Source of the DNA: an uncultured Bacilli bacterium
Lineage (GTDB): Bacteria; Bacillota_I; Bacilli_A; RF39; UBA660
DNA: 41,308 bases
Direction: 5' to 3'
NCBI GenBank assembly: GCA_949451605.1
Contig: CASTSB010000011.1
Location: forward strand, 1-41,308
A program made the position numbers and the translations under genes. This document shows, piece by piece, positions 31,714 to 39,554 of the stretch (positions are counted from its first letter, which is position 1; each line of letters starts with the position of its first letter). Under the pieces are notes generated by a model. That model was given only the letters and a program-made list of their open reading frames with translations. It did not search any database and was not told the origin of the DNA.

Positions 31714-33287
31714 TCAATATATTCTTCATAAGTAATACTTTTATCATTAATACTTCCATCAGCTTTTATTTCAATAACTCGATTAGCAACAGTACTATTA
31801 AGTTCATAATCGCGTGATGTAAACAAAACTTCTCCTTGAAAATTACAAAGTCCTTTATTTAAAGAAGTAATACTTTCTAGATCTAAATGGTTTGTTGGTT
31901 CATCTAGTATTAAAAAATTAGGTTGTTCCAACATCATTTTAGATAACATACAACGAGCTTTTTCTCCACCTGATAAAACATCAACTTTTTTAAAAACATC
32001 TTCACCAGAAAATAACATTCTGCCTAAGAATCCTCTTAAAATTGTTTCATCTTTAATATCATAAAATTGACCTATCCATTCCATTATATTCTTAGATATA
32101 TTAAAATACTCTGTATTATCTTGAGGCAAGTAACCATAATTAATAGTTTTTCCCCACTCTATACTACCTTTATCATATTTTTCTTTACCAGATAAAATAT
32201 TAAAAAGAGTTGTTTTAACCATATCATCTTGTGCCAAGAGACAAACTTTATCACCTTTTAGTATTGTAAAAGATACCTTATCTAAAATCTTTTTACCATC
32301 AACAATTTTTGTAAGATTTTCAACTTTAAGGATTTCTTTTCCTGCAGGTTTTTCAATTTTAAAATCTATAAATGGATATTTTCTAGAAGATGGTACAATC
32401 TCATCTAATTCTATTTTCTCAAGCATCTTCTTTCTAGAAGTAGCTTGCTTAGATTTTGAAGCATTAGCTGAAAATCTTGCGATAAAAGATTGTAATTCTT
32501 TAATCTTCTCTTCTTTTTTCTTATTAGATTCTTTCATTTGTCTTTGTAAAAGTTCTGATGATTCATACCAGAAATCGTAGTTACCAACGTATAATTTAAT
32601 CTTACCATAATCAATATCAGCAATATGTGTACATACATTATTTAAGAAGTGTCTATCATGTGAAACAATAATAACTGTATTATTAAAGTTAATTAAAAAC
32701 TCCTCCAACCACTTAATAGCCTCAATATCCAAACTATTTGTAGGTTCATCTAATAACAAAACATCTGGATTTCCAAATAAAGCTTGAGCAAGTAATACCT
32801 TAACTCTTGATTTAACAGGAAGTTCATTCATATTCAAATAATGTTCTTCTACTGGTATTCCTAAATTACTAAGAAGTTGAGATGCATCTGGTTCAGCATT
32901 CCAGCCATCTAAGTCCATAAATTCAGCTTCTAAATTAGCAAGTCTCATTCCATCTTCGTCGCTAAATTCAGTTTGAGAATATAATTTATCTTTTTCTTCC
33001 ATTATTTTGTATAATTTATCATTACCCATAATAACAACATCTATAACTCTTTTATCTTCGTATTGATAATGATCCTGTCTTAAAAAAGATAATCTCTCAT
33101 CTTTACTTATTACTACTTCCCCTGTTGTAGTTTCAATTTCTCCTGATAACAATTTCAAAAATGTTGACTTACCAGCACCATTAGCTCCAATAAGTCCATA
33201 ACAATTACCATTAGTAAATTTAATATTTACATCTTCAAATAAAGTTCTTTTTCCAAATTTTAAACTTACATTATTAACTTGAATCAC
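31698..33287 (-). CDS. ABC-F family ATPase (YbiT/YkpA-type) with one dead ATP site
   Basis: About 529 aa, two ABC domains joined by a charged linker, no membrane segments; ABC-F proteins act on ribosomes. Domain 1 has a normal Walker A (GANGAGKST, 34-42), Walker B (LLLDEPTN, 177-184) and H-switch (VSHDR), but its signature is L-P-V-K-S-R (156-161) instead of LSGGEK. Domain 2 has a normal signature (LSGGEK, 438-443) and Walker B, but its Walker A is L-A-Q-D-D-M-V-K-T-T (351-360) and its H-switch reads T-S-R-D. All changes fall on one composite site. The frame runs to GTG 33296, but AGGTGA points to GTG 33287 (MIQVNNVSLKFG). The promoter overlaps the oapA terminator. Confidence 0.92.
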   Translation of the reverse strand: MIQVNNVSLKFGKRTLFEDVNIKFTNGNCYGLIGANGAGKSTFLKLLSGEIETTTGEVVISKDERLSFLRQDHYQYEDKRVIDVVIMGNDKLYKIMEEKDKLYSQTEFSDEDGMRLANLEAEFMDLDGWNAEPDASQLLSNLGIPVEEHYLNMNELPVKSRVKVLLAQALFGNPDVLLLDEPTNSLDIEAIKWLEEFLINFNNTVIIVSHDRHFLNNVCTHIADIDYGKIKLYVGNYDFWYESSELLQRQMKESNKKKEEKIKELQSFIARFSANASKSKQATSRKKMLEKIELDEIVPSSRKYPFIDFKIEKPAGKEILKVENLTKIVDGKKILDKVSFTILKGDKVCLLAQDDMVKTTLFNILSGKEKYDKGSIEWGKTINYGYLPQDNTEYFNISKNIMEWIGQFYDIKDETILRGFLGRMLFSGEDVFKKVDVLSGGEKARCMLSKMMLEQPNFLILDEPTNHLDLESITSLNKGLCNFQGEVLFTSRDYELNSTVANRVIEIKADGSINDKSITYEEYIEKSNK

Positions 33288-33311
33288 ATATATCACCTCA
33301 AAGCTCTTATA

Positions 33312-33340
33312 ATTTTACTATATTTAATAAAAAAAAACAA
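33312..33340 (-). promoter_or_regulatory. Promoter of the ABC-F gene
   Basis: TTGTTT (33340-33335) and TAAAAT (33317-33312) with a 17-base spacer. The -35 and spacer lie in the stem and T-run of the oapA terminator. Confidence 0.45.
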
Positions 33341-33359
33341 GTTTATTAAAAACTTGTTT
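33323..33359 (-). terminator. Intrinsic terminator after the OapA-like gene
   Basis: AAACAAGTTT (33335-33344) pairs with AAACTTGTTT (33350-33359), followed on the minus strand by nine T. Confidence 0.85.
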
Positions 33360-33364
33360 ATATA

Positions 33365-33967
33365 TTATCCTTTATAAAAATTGGAAATGAATTTAGCAAA
33401 TTCATATAAAATGATGTCACTCTTATTTATAGCAAAGCTTTTACCTATAGCCTTACCACCAATAGTAATAGATGCAATTGTTGCAGAAACTACTAAAGAT
33501 GTAATAAAAGGATCAGTAGATAATTTTGAAGCTATCAATAGCGAAATAGTTGTACCTGCAGCTCCAGAAACTATACCACAAATATCACCAATAACGTCAC
33601 AGCAAAAACTTGATACTTTATCAGCATTTTTCTTAAATTTAACTGCAACATTAGCACCTTTGACTTTTCTTGAATTCATAGAATGGAAAACTGCTTCATC
33701 AGCTGTAGTAACAGAAACACCAACAATATCAAAAAGTATTCCTAAAAATACAAATAATAAAGTTACAACAACTCCAAAAAATAAAGACATATGAGGAATT
33801 GTAGATTCTGAAACAAATGACATTCCAATTGAAATTAAAAATGCAATAATAACAATTTTAAATATCCATGACCAATTTACGTATTCTTTTTTTTCTTTTT
33901 CTTTCTTTTTATTTTGAATTAATAAGTTCTCAAACTCCGACGGAACTTCGCCTTTCTTACTTTTCAT
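33365..33967 (-). CDS. OapA-like four-helix membrane protein (CNNM/DUF21-like)
   Basis: A 200-aa protein. A charged N-terminus (KKKEKEKKEY) is followed by four hydrophobic segments (about 33-51, 60-86, 122-142, 152-172). Between helices 2 and 3 the string TTADEAVFHSMNSRKVKGANVA resembles the E-A-x-x-S-x-x-x-x-R loop of CNNM/DUF21 membrane domains (CorB/CorC-type Mg transport proteins), but there are no CBS domains. It lies directly downstream of a roughly 610-nt structured RNA. A small DUF21-like membrane protein encoded just after a 600-nt RNA is the defining pair of the OLE system, whose OapA binds the RNA and holds it at the membrane. An AAGGAG Shine-Dalgarno precedes the ATG at 33967, immediately after the RNA terminator, so translation would depend on read-through. 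The identity rests on size, topology and place. Confidence 0.75.
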   Translation of the reverse strand: MKSKKGEVPSEFENLLIQNKKKEKEKKEYVNWSWIFKIVIIAFLISIGMSFVSESTIPHMSLFFGVVVTLLFVFLGILFDIVGVSVTTADEAVFHSMNSRKVKGANVAVKFKKNADKVSSFCCDVIGDICGIVSGAAGTTISLLIASKLSTDPFITSLVVSATIASITIGGKAIGKSFAINKSDIILYEFAKFISNFYKG

Positions 33968-33977
33968 AAAATCTCCT

Positions 33978-34008
33978 TGAAAAAAAAATAGTATTTAAAA
34001 TACTATTT
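33978..34008 (-). terminator. Intrinsic terminator at the 3' end of the OLE-like RNA
   Basis: AAATAGTATT (33986-33995) pairs with AATACTATTT (33999-34008), a 10-bp stem with a 3-base loop. A T-run follows, then the oapA Shine-Dalgarno. It would end most RNA transcripts before oapA. Confidence 0.85.
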
Positions 34009-34617
34009 ATTATTTAATTCATAATTATGGCAATTAACATAGTAAACTTTGAACCTTAGGTCAAGTAGGATTTCCCTGATTCTTACAATTCCGTTACCAA
34101 AATTGCGGTTCCCCTTTAAAAGAATCAATATGATGTCGCCAATTCATACGACTTGATTACCACTTAGTGTCCACTGCAATCCTATATTAATAAGTACACC
34201 CTAGGGGATTTCCCCACCAACACTTTACTATTAGTTCTTTTTTGCAAAGATTATTTCAAAGTGCAATACCTTAACTTTAGTCGGCCAACTAAAATTAGGA
34301 GATCACTTATCCCAAAATCTTCACTCAAGACAGGCTACACTACACATAACTTTCGCCACATGCAGGTTCTATCCCATTTCGTATCAAGTCCGTCAGTGAT
34401 AAATCACGTATAGGCTTAACACAATAATAGGTCTCCACAGATCATGGGTCGATGATCGTATGCCATTACGGTCGCCCACTCTCCTCATCTCCAGCATTCA
34501 CCCCAAACTGGGCGTAAGAAGCAAACACCAAAGGTTTCACAGATATGCCCTTTAACGATTGTTTAATCTCGTCTTCCTAGCAAAGTAATTGACTAGAATA
34601 ATGTGCCATCAATTACG
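34009..34617 (-). ncRNA. ole: Large structured RNA, probable OLE RNA
   Basis: About 609 bases without a credible gene, clearly GC-richer than the surroundings, between a consensus promoter and an intrinsic terminator. The 5' end TAATT-(G)-ATGGCA (34615-34604) pairs with the 3' end TGCCATAATTA (34032-34022), closing the whole molecule. Inner hairpins include TGATTCTT with AAGAATCA around a CCG/CGG helix near 34060-34110, GGGGAAATCCCC (34201-34212), TTTAGT/ACTAAA around GGCC (near 34275-34295) and GATCAT/ATGATC (near 34441-34458). Length, end-closing helix and the DUF21-like membrane protein gene right after it match OLE RNA, known from anaerobic and extremophilic Bacillota. It lacks the RNase P and tmRNA signatures. 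ROOL RNA has a similar length but no such neighbour. I cannot align it to the OLE consensus from memory. Confidence 0.75.
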
Positions 34618-34623
34618 TACTAC

Positions 34624-34652
34624 ATTATAGCATATTCATATACACTTGTCAA
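34624..34652 (-). promoter_or_regulatory. Consensus promoter of the OLE-like RNA
   Basis: On the minus strand TTGACA (34652-34647), a 17-base spacer ending in TGC, then TATAAT (34629-34624): a perfect -35, -10 and extended -10. It is the strongest promoter by sequence in the window and predicts a start at about 34617. Confidence 0.93.
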
Positions 34653-34660
34653 GTTTCTTA

Positions 34661-35806
34661 TTATTTTCTCTTAACTAATACTTTTTCTCTTTCATTTAGA
34701 TTGACTAACCTCGAATTTGAAAATTTATTTTTTAAGTCTGTATTAAAATAAGCTTTTTCAAATATACCATTATAATTAATATAATCAAAATAAAAATCTT
34801 CAGCATCTTCTTCAAAAACACTACTAGCTAAATTTAAATTATATTCAAAAGATGAATAATTATCATAATCTGGATTAATATTTAAATAAATCTTTTTCAA
34901 ATTATTTCTAGCTTCTTCTTGCAATTGACTACTATACTTACTTTTAGTTCCTTCAAGTTGACTTTTAAAGCTATCCTCATAAATATCAAGTAAATCTTTA
35001 GAATCATAATTTGTATTATTATAAAGATCAAGATAATTTGTAATTAAAGAAAAATCACCTTTACAAAAAGTTTCCATAACAATGTCACTACCAACCATTT
35101 CACAAAGCATCTTTATATAAGATACTTGATAAGGATAAATATTAGCTTCATAAAAAGGATCATCACTATAATATTCATTTGATAATAATTCAGTCATTCC
35201 CTCTCGAAAATAATAAGGTAATTTAAAACTTTTTTTACTTGTAAATAAAGCATGTATACCTTCATGTGTAATAATTCTATTCTCAAAATCTTTTTCAACG
35301 TATATATTTATTTTTTTTGAATTAAACAAATAATCACCTAACACCTTAGATGTATTATTATCTTCATGACGAGTACGTTCAATACTAAGATTTTTAAAAG
35401 TTTTATAAGCATTTTCCTTATCTAAATATTTACAATCTTCAACTATAGAATAAAATCCATAAAAAATTTTTTTGTCATCATTATTTATATTTTCATTTTC
35501 CAAAATAGAATTTAATAAGACTAAACTATCAATATTTTGATCATCAATTTCTACTCCAAATTCTCTTTCTAAATTTAAAACAATATCATCAACATCAGAG
35601 CTTTCTAAAATTAATTTTGTATTATCATAAGGTATACAATCTTTTTTTGTTTTTAAGCCATTACTAGAAGAAAATAAATAAAAAATTGTTCCAAGACATA
35701 CTATATATTTTAGTGAAGACAAAAAAGAAAAAGATTCACTTTTTCTTTTTTTAGATATTAAATTATTATAATTTTTATCTGCCATAACTCCCCCGAATTT
35801 AAGCAT
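34661..35806 (-). CDS. Membrane-anchored HExxH metallopeptidase-like protein
   Basis: About 381 aa. One N-terminal helix (YIVCLGTIFYLFSSS) precedes an extracytoplasmic domain. The zinc motif is I-T-H-E-G-I-H-A-L (HEGIH near 181-185). About 17-21 residues later come R-E-G-M-T-E-L-L, whose Glu can be the third ligand, as in gluzincins. The C-terminal part is Asp/Tyr/Asn-rich and not recognised. The substrate is unknown. Starts are possible at 35824, 35806 and 35785. ATG 35806 is chosen because it overlaps the glucosaminidase stop by 8 bases; ATG 35785 has GGGGGAG in front, but very close. It is co-transcribed with the glucosaminidase gene. No terminator is seen before the OLE-like promoter. Confidence 0.75.
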   Translation of the reverse strand: MLKFGGVMADKNYNNLISKKRKSESFSFLSSLKYIVCLGTIFYLFSSSNGLKTKKDCIPYDNTKLILESSDVDDIVLNLEREFGVEIDDQNIDSLVLLNSILENENINNDDKKIFYGFYSIVEDCKYLDKENAYKTFKNLSIERTRHEDNNTSKVLGDYLFNSKKINIYVEKDFENRIITHEGIHALFTSKKSFKLPYYFREGMTELLSNEYYSDDPFYEANIYPYQVSYIKMLCEMVGSDIVMETFCKGDFSLITNYLDLYNNTNYDSKDLLDIYEDSFKSQLEGTKSKYSSQLQEEARNNLKKIYLNINPDYDNYSSFEYNLNLASSVFEEDAEDFYFDYINYNGIFEKAYFNTDLKNKFSNSRLVNLNEREKVLVKRK

Positions 35807-36485
35807 TACGTATTTTTCCAACATAATAATTTATTTTAGACACCCAAGTAGTACTTTCTGCATACTTAGGTCCAATTTTTTCAACAGTATTTAATCCTCT
35901 AGAAAAATAATTTCTTTGTAAATTACTTACAAAATCAATAATTCCTTCATCAAGAGAAGCAAACACCTTATAGCTTCCTCCATTACATCCAGGAGCTCCT
36001 TTTTGTCCACCAACATTATTACATGTAATAACAAGTTTTGAACAGTTAGAACCACATCCAGTTTCATGTAATATTATAGCAAGAGCTATATAAGGGTCAA
36101 CCCCATATTCTAAAGCAGTAGATGCTATCATTTCACCTTTTCCAGCCATATATCCATTTCCTAAAAGTCTATTGAATTTAGAAGCAATTTCTTCCAAAGT
36201 AAGACCATCATATACCTCTACTCTTGGTGGTATTATAATAGATGCTGGAACTGTCTCCATAGAAACTTCTTGTAAGGGTAATAAAACTTTCTCAGTTTTA
36301 GTATCCTTATTGTCTATGATCATATTTGTAGAAGCTGCAACGCTTTTAATATCTATTTGTTTAGTATTATCTTTTCTATTATTTGAATCCTCTAAAGAGT
36401 ATTCACCTTGTAGTATTAAAGCAATCGAAATCATCATGATCCCAACTGTTAGTAAAACACCACACATTATCTTAGTTTTTTTCAA
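35799..36485 (-). CDS. Membrane-anchored glucosaminidase-like autolysin (GH73-like)
   Basis: A 228-aa protein with one N-terminal helix (GVLLTVGIMMISIALIL), a linker to about residue 90, and a muramidase/glucosaminidase-like fold: GKGEMIASTALEYGVDPYIA, then A-I-I-L-H-E-T-G-C-G with the catalytic Glu, then NNVGGQKGAPGC and YKVFASLDEGIIDFVSNL. It ends with W-V-S-K-I-N-Y-Y-V-G-K-I, as in LytG/FlgJ-type enzymes. It should cut glycan strands of peptidoglycan. The paired Cys near the active site (TGCGSNC, APGC) suggest a disulfide. The start is a TTG at 36485 seven bases behind GAGGTGA. Its promoter is at 36521-36549. Confidence 0.88.
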   Translation of the reverse strand: MKKTKIMCGVLLTVGIMMISIALILQGEYSLEDSNNRKDNTKQIDIKSVAASTNMIIDNKDTKTEKVLLPLQEVSMETVPASIIIPPRVEVYDGLTLEEIASKFNRLLGNGYMAGKGEMIASTALEYGVDPYIALAIILHETGCGSNCSKLVITCNNVGGQKGAPGCNGGSYKVFASLDEGIIDFVSNLQRNYFSRGLNTVEKIGPKYAESTTWVSKINYYVGKIRNA

Positions 36486-36520
36486 TGTAAATTCACCTCA
36501 ATTGAAATACTAACACCTAA

Positions 36521-36549
36521 ATTTTACCATTTTTAAAGGAAAAAGTCAA
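36521..36549 (-). promoter_or_regulatory. Promoter of the glucosaminidase-metallopeptidase operon
   Basis: TTGACT (36549-36544) and TAAAAT (36526-36521) with a 17-base spacer, starting just after the stop of the previous gene. Confidence 0.75.
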
Positions 36550-36550
36550 A

Positions 36551-36991
36551 TTACCTATGTTTTCTACCAGATATACTATTTGAATAATCAAAGTTAAAAG
36601 TAAACGATTCCATATCACTTTCTTTTGCTTTTTTAATAGTATCTTCCTTAAGTTTTTCATATCTAAATTTATTAAAAACAGAATAAGCTCCTAATGCTGC
36701 ACAAAGCCCAACTAACGATGGAATTTCCCAAGAGGAATCCTTAGAAAAGACACTATAATTATCTTTTTCCTCATTGTAGCTAACCTCTACTGTTTCCTCT
36801 TCAACAAGCGAACTAGCAATATTATTATAAAGTTCTATATTTTTATCATTATTATTTTTCTTTAACATTTTACTACCAGAATATATTGAAATACTTATAA
36901 CTGTACCAATAACAGCTACTTTAAGAGTTTTAGAGGCCAATGAATCCTTTGAAAATCTAATCTTTTTATGATTCTTATTAATTTCTATCAT
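36551..36991 (-). CDS. Small two-helix membrane protein, unknown
   Basis: A 146-aa protein with two hydrophobic segments (about 24-40, VAVIGTVISISIYSGS; and 90-107, IPSLVGLCAALGAYSVF) separated by an acidic loop (SSLVEEETVEVSYNEEKD). The basic N- and C-termini (ending SGRKHR) probably stay inside. No family is recognised. Its ATG overlaps the DUF1292 gene by 14 bases, so the two are translated from one message. Confidence 0.65.
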   Translation of the reverse strand: MIEINKNHKKIRFSKDSLASKTLKVAVIGTVISISIYSGSKMLKKNNNDKNIELYNNIASSLVEEETVEVSYNEEKDNYSVFSKDSSWEIPSLVGLCAALGAYSVFNKFRYEKLKEDTIKKAKESDMESFTFNFDYSNSISGRKHR

Positions 36992-37226
36992 CGCTTACTA
37001 CCACCTCTTCAAATATTCCTCTCGCAAGTGCAAGTTCCTCTTCACTTAAATTAGTATCTAAATCACTCATACTTGTTCCATTATATTTAGCAATATATAA
37101 ATGGCTATTATCTATTTCTTTATAAAGTATATAATTACTAGAATAGCCTTCTAATTTAAAAGTACTTACTACTTCATATGTTGTTTCTTTTCCATCTTCA
37201 TCTATAATTTCAATATAATCATTCAT
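36978..37226 (-). CDS. DUF1292-family protein
   Basis: An 82-aa acidic protein. It starts MNDYIEIIDEDGKETTYEVV, followed by a strand with YILYKEID, an I-A-K-Y turn, and a C-terminal helix reading LSEEELALARGIFEEV. This is the usual shape of DUF1292 (YrzB-like) proteins of Bacillota, which are often near asp/ruvX genes but of unknown role. AGGAGG precedes the ATG at 37226; a TATACT box lies at 37245-37250. It overlaps the next gene by 14 bases. Confidence 0.8.
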   Translation of the reverse strand: MNDYIEIIDEDGKETTYEVVSTFKLEGYSSNYILYKEIDNSHLYIAKYNGTSMSDLDTNLSEEELALARGIFEEVVVSDDRN

Positions 37227-37244
37227 AAGAATCCTCCTATTCTA

Positions 37245-37273
37245 AGTATAACATAAATTCTAGTTAATTTTAA
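37245..37273 (-). promoter_or_regulatory. Possible promoter of the DUF1292 pair
   Basis: TTAAAA (37273-37268) and TATACT (37250-37245) with a 17-base spacer. The -35 is a weak match. Confidence 0.4.
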
Positions 37274-38804
37274 AAGTTCTAGGTGCATAATTTTCAACTA
37301 TTTTTAAACTTATTAAAATATATATTATGCATAATACAAGACCAATAATTGAAAAAGTTAATGATGAAACATACAACTTAGATGCCCAATAACATATTAA
37401 GTATGTTATTAAGCTTACCACTGAATAAGATAATTTTTTCATTTGCATTTCTTGATTATAAGGTTGTAATAAATAATAAATAACAAGATAATGTAAAGAG
37501 AAAAAAACACTCAATAATATAATAAATAAAAACATTCCTACAAAATTCAAAACTGAAGTTTCACCTCCAATAAATAAAAGTATTGCATTTCCAAAGCTAA
37601 TTATTAAAGCTGGCAATAAATTAATTTGACTAATAGTCTTTAATCTCATTTTGAAAAGACCAATAATTACTGAAGGTTCTCTATAAAAGTTATATTTAAG
37701 CATTGCATGATCACAATTATAAAACATTGCTTGAGTAACAATACTACCTCTATTTATAAAATACATAATAAGTACAAACCAACCTAATCTATTAGATAAA
37801 AAGTCATTTAACATAATAGAAAATTCTTTATTATCAATTGCAAAAATTCCTAATATAATATATGAAACAATTAAAACAAAAGATATAAATTTTACAGTTC
37901 GAAGTAATATATCTCTATGTCGTTCAAAAAATATTGTATTAAAATAATCATATCCATTTTTTGTTGAAATCTTTTTTTCATCTATTTGAATATCTTTTTT
38001 CTTAACTTCAACAATAGACTGTCTATTATTAGATAAATCATTATTTATAGCATTAGAAAGTGTATTTATTCTTTTAAATATAGAAGTATAATCATTAAAC
38101 GAACAAATATAAAAATAAGAAACGACTGAAATAACTATTGAGGCTAAAGTACTAATAAATATCATATCTTGATTTATAAATAAGTTAATTGCGGGAGAAA
38201 AACTGAATAATAATAAAATAGATAAAATACTAAAATATAAAAATGTATTATTGTACCAAAAGTTTGCATATTTTCTAAAATACATAAGTTCTAAGCTTTC
38301 TCCTATTACTCTAACCCCCAATTGAAATAAAACTAAGATAAATCCTATTTTCATATCTAAATTAAATAAATAAAAGCAAAGACTATTAAGTGATAAATTT
38401 GTAAGCAAAGTCCAAAATAAATTATATTTCAAATAATTTTTAGCATCCATCTTAAAAACAACAATAGATAAATATTTTTTCATATTAGCAGTTAATAATT
38501 TATTATTTATAAACATACCTATAATACTAAATATAAAGAATACATGATAAAAAGTTCTATTATCCTTGGATATGTAGTTACTAATTATATAAATTATTAA
38601 AAAATACAAATATCTACTAAAAACCATTTTAGTAAAAGAAAGTAAAATTCCAAAGAAACCACTTAAAAGCTTTAAAATTTTAGATGTATAAGCATCTTCA
38701 GTAAATAAATCCTTCAATATGGGTAACTTTCTCAAAAGATAAATAAAAGAGTTTATAGCATAATAAGTATCAATTTTTAAAGAATAATAAAGTGTTCTAA
38801 TCAT
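37260..38804 (-). CDS. ABC transporter permease-like membrane protein
   Basis: About 514 aa with about a dozen hydrophobic segments, split by a polar stretch (about 240-275, with NDLSNNRQSIVEVKKKDIQI) into two bundles. No family motif is clear, but it directly follows and overlaps by 8 bases the ATPase gene, as in two-component ABC exporters. The frame begins at ATG 38813, but AAAGG fits ATG 38804 (MIRTLYYSLK). The substrate is unknown. Confidence 0.8.
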   Translation of the reverse strand: MIRTLYYSLKIDTYYAINSFIYLLRKLPILKDLFTEDAYTSKILKLLSGFFGILLSFTKMVFSRYLYFLIIYIISNYISKDNRTFYHVFFIFSIIGMFINNKLLTANMKKYLSIVVFKMDAKNYLKYNLFWTLLTNLSLNSLCFYLFNLDMKIGFILVLFQLGVRVIGESLELMYFRKYANFWYNNTFLYFSILSILLLFSFSPAINLFINQDMIFISTLASIVISVVSYFYICSFNDYTSIFKRINTLSNAINNDLSNNRQSIVEVKKKDIQIDEKKISTKNGYDYFNTIFFERHRDILLRTVKFISFVLIVSYIILGIFAIDNKEFSIMLNDFLSNRLGWFVLIMYFINRGSIVTQAMFYNCDHAMLKYNFYREPSVIIGLFKMRLKTISQINLLPALIISFGNAILLFIGGETSVLNFVGMFLFIILLSVFFSLHYLVIYYLLQPYNQEMQMKKLSYSVVSLITYLICYWASKLYVSSLTFSIIGLVLCIIYILISLKIVENYAPRTFKIN

Positions 38805-39495
38805 GTTTATCATCCTTTAAAGATTTTATAATTTTATCTTTATATTTCTTTGAATTTAAATTTTCCTTATCACATATTTCTAATGTTTTATTATTTAAAA
38901 TAACTATTTCATCGCATAAATCCATCGCAAGTTCTAAAATATGTGTTGATAAAATTATAATATGATCATCTTTTAATTTTTTTAATAACTCTTTTATTTC
39001 TTCTTGAACCACAATATCTAAACTTGTTAATGGTTCATCTAATAAAATAACCTTTGGATTTGCTATTATATTAATTAATAATTGCATTTTATTTTTCATT
39101 CCATGTGAAAAATCTCTTAATAATTTATTTTGATCTTCTTTTTCTATTTTAACTATATCAAAATACTCTTCAATACTTTTATCACTTATTTTATTAATAT
39201 CTAAAAAAAACTTTAAAAACTCCTTTGCTGTTAAAAATTCAGGTACAACAGGAGTACTTACAACATACCCAATATCGTTAGTATTAATTAAATTCTTTCC
39301 GTATCCAGCTTCTAAATATATTTTTCCACTATCATATGTAATATCTTCATTAATACAATTAAAAAATGTAGTTTTCCCTGCACCATTTCTACCAAGTAAT
39401 CCATATATTTTACCTGACTCAAACGTAATATCAATATCTTTTAAAATGTTTTTATCTATATATGATTTTGATAAATTTTCTATGTATAACTTCAT
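38797..39495 (-). CDS. ABC transporter ATP-binding protein
   Basis: About 232 aa, one nucleotide-binding domain. Walker A is G-R-N-G-A-G-K-T-T, the signature is F-S-H-G-M-K-N-K (a variant of LSxGMK common in this export-type group), Walker B is VILLDEPLTSLD and the switch His is in LSTHILE. All are present, so it should be active. The frame starts earlier, but GGAGG five bases before ATG 39495 decides the start. It energises the permease encoded next. Confidence 0.93.
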   Translation of the reverse strand: MKLYIENLSKSYIDKNILKDIDITFESGKIYGLLGRNGAGKTTFFNCINEDITYDSGKIYLEAGYGKNLINTNDIGYVVSTPVVPEFLTAKEFLKFFLDINKISDKSIEEYFDIVKIEKEDQNKLLRDFSHGMKNKMQLLINIIANPKVILLDEPLTSLDIVVQEEIKELLKKLKDDHIIILSTHILELAMDLCDEIVILNNKTLEICDKENLNSKKYKDKIIKSLKDDKHD

Positions 39496-39516
39496 AAATG
39501 CCTCCATAACACTCAT

Positions 39517-39525
39517 ATTATAGCA
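39517..39525 (-). promoter_or_regulatory. Extended -10 promoter of the ABC transporter operon
   Basis: TGCTATAAT on the minus strand; the -35 position falls in the preceding terminator and is poor. The leader would be about 15-20 bases. Confidence 0.5.
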
Positions 39526-39552
39526 CAAAAAAGAGGTTATTACTAAACCTCT
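39524..39552 (-). terminator. Intrinsic terminator after the large surface-protein gene
   Basis: AGAGGTT (39532-39538) pairs with AACCTCT (39546-39552), with TTTTTT on the minus strand. It lies just after the stop codon. Confidence 0.8.
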
Positions 39553-39554
39553 AT

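Noticed and set aside
33381-33794. Open frame on the plus strand opposite the OapA-like gene
   Set aside because: It has no Shine-Dalgarno or promoter, and the minus-strand gene has proper signals and a coherent membrane-protein sequence.
34009-34617. RNase P RNA, tmRNA or ROOL RNA
   Set aside because: None of the RNase P or tmRNA signature strings is present, and there is no tRNA-like end with CCA. ROOL has a similar length but is not tied to a small DUF21-like membrane protein gene, which is present here. ROOL is still the main alternative to OLE.
36172-36513. Open frame on the plus strand opposite the glucosaminidase gene
   Set aside because: It lies antisense to a clearly recognisable gene, has no start signals, and overlaps the minus-strand promoter.
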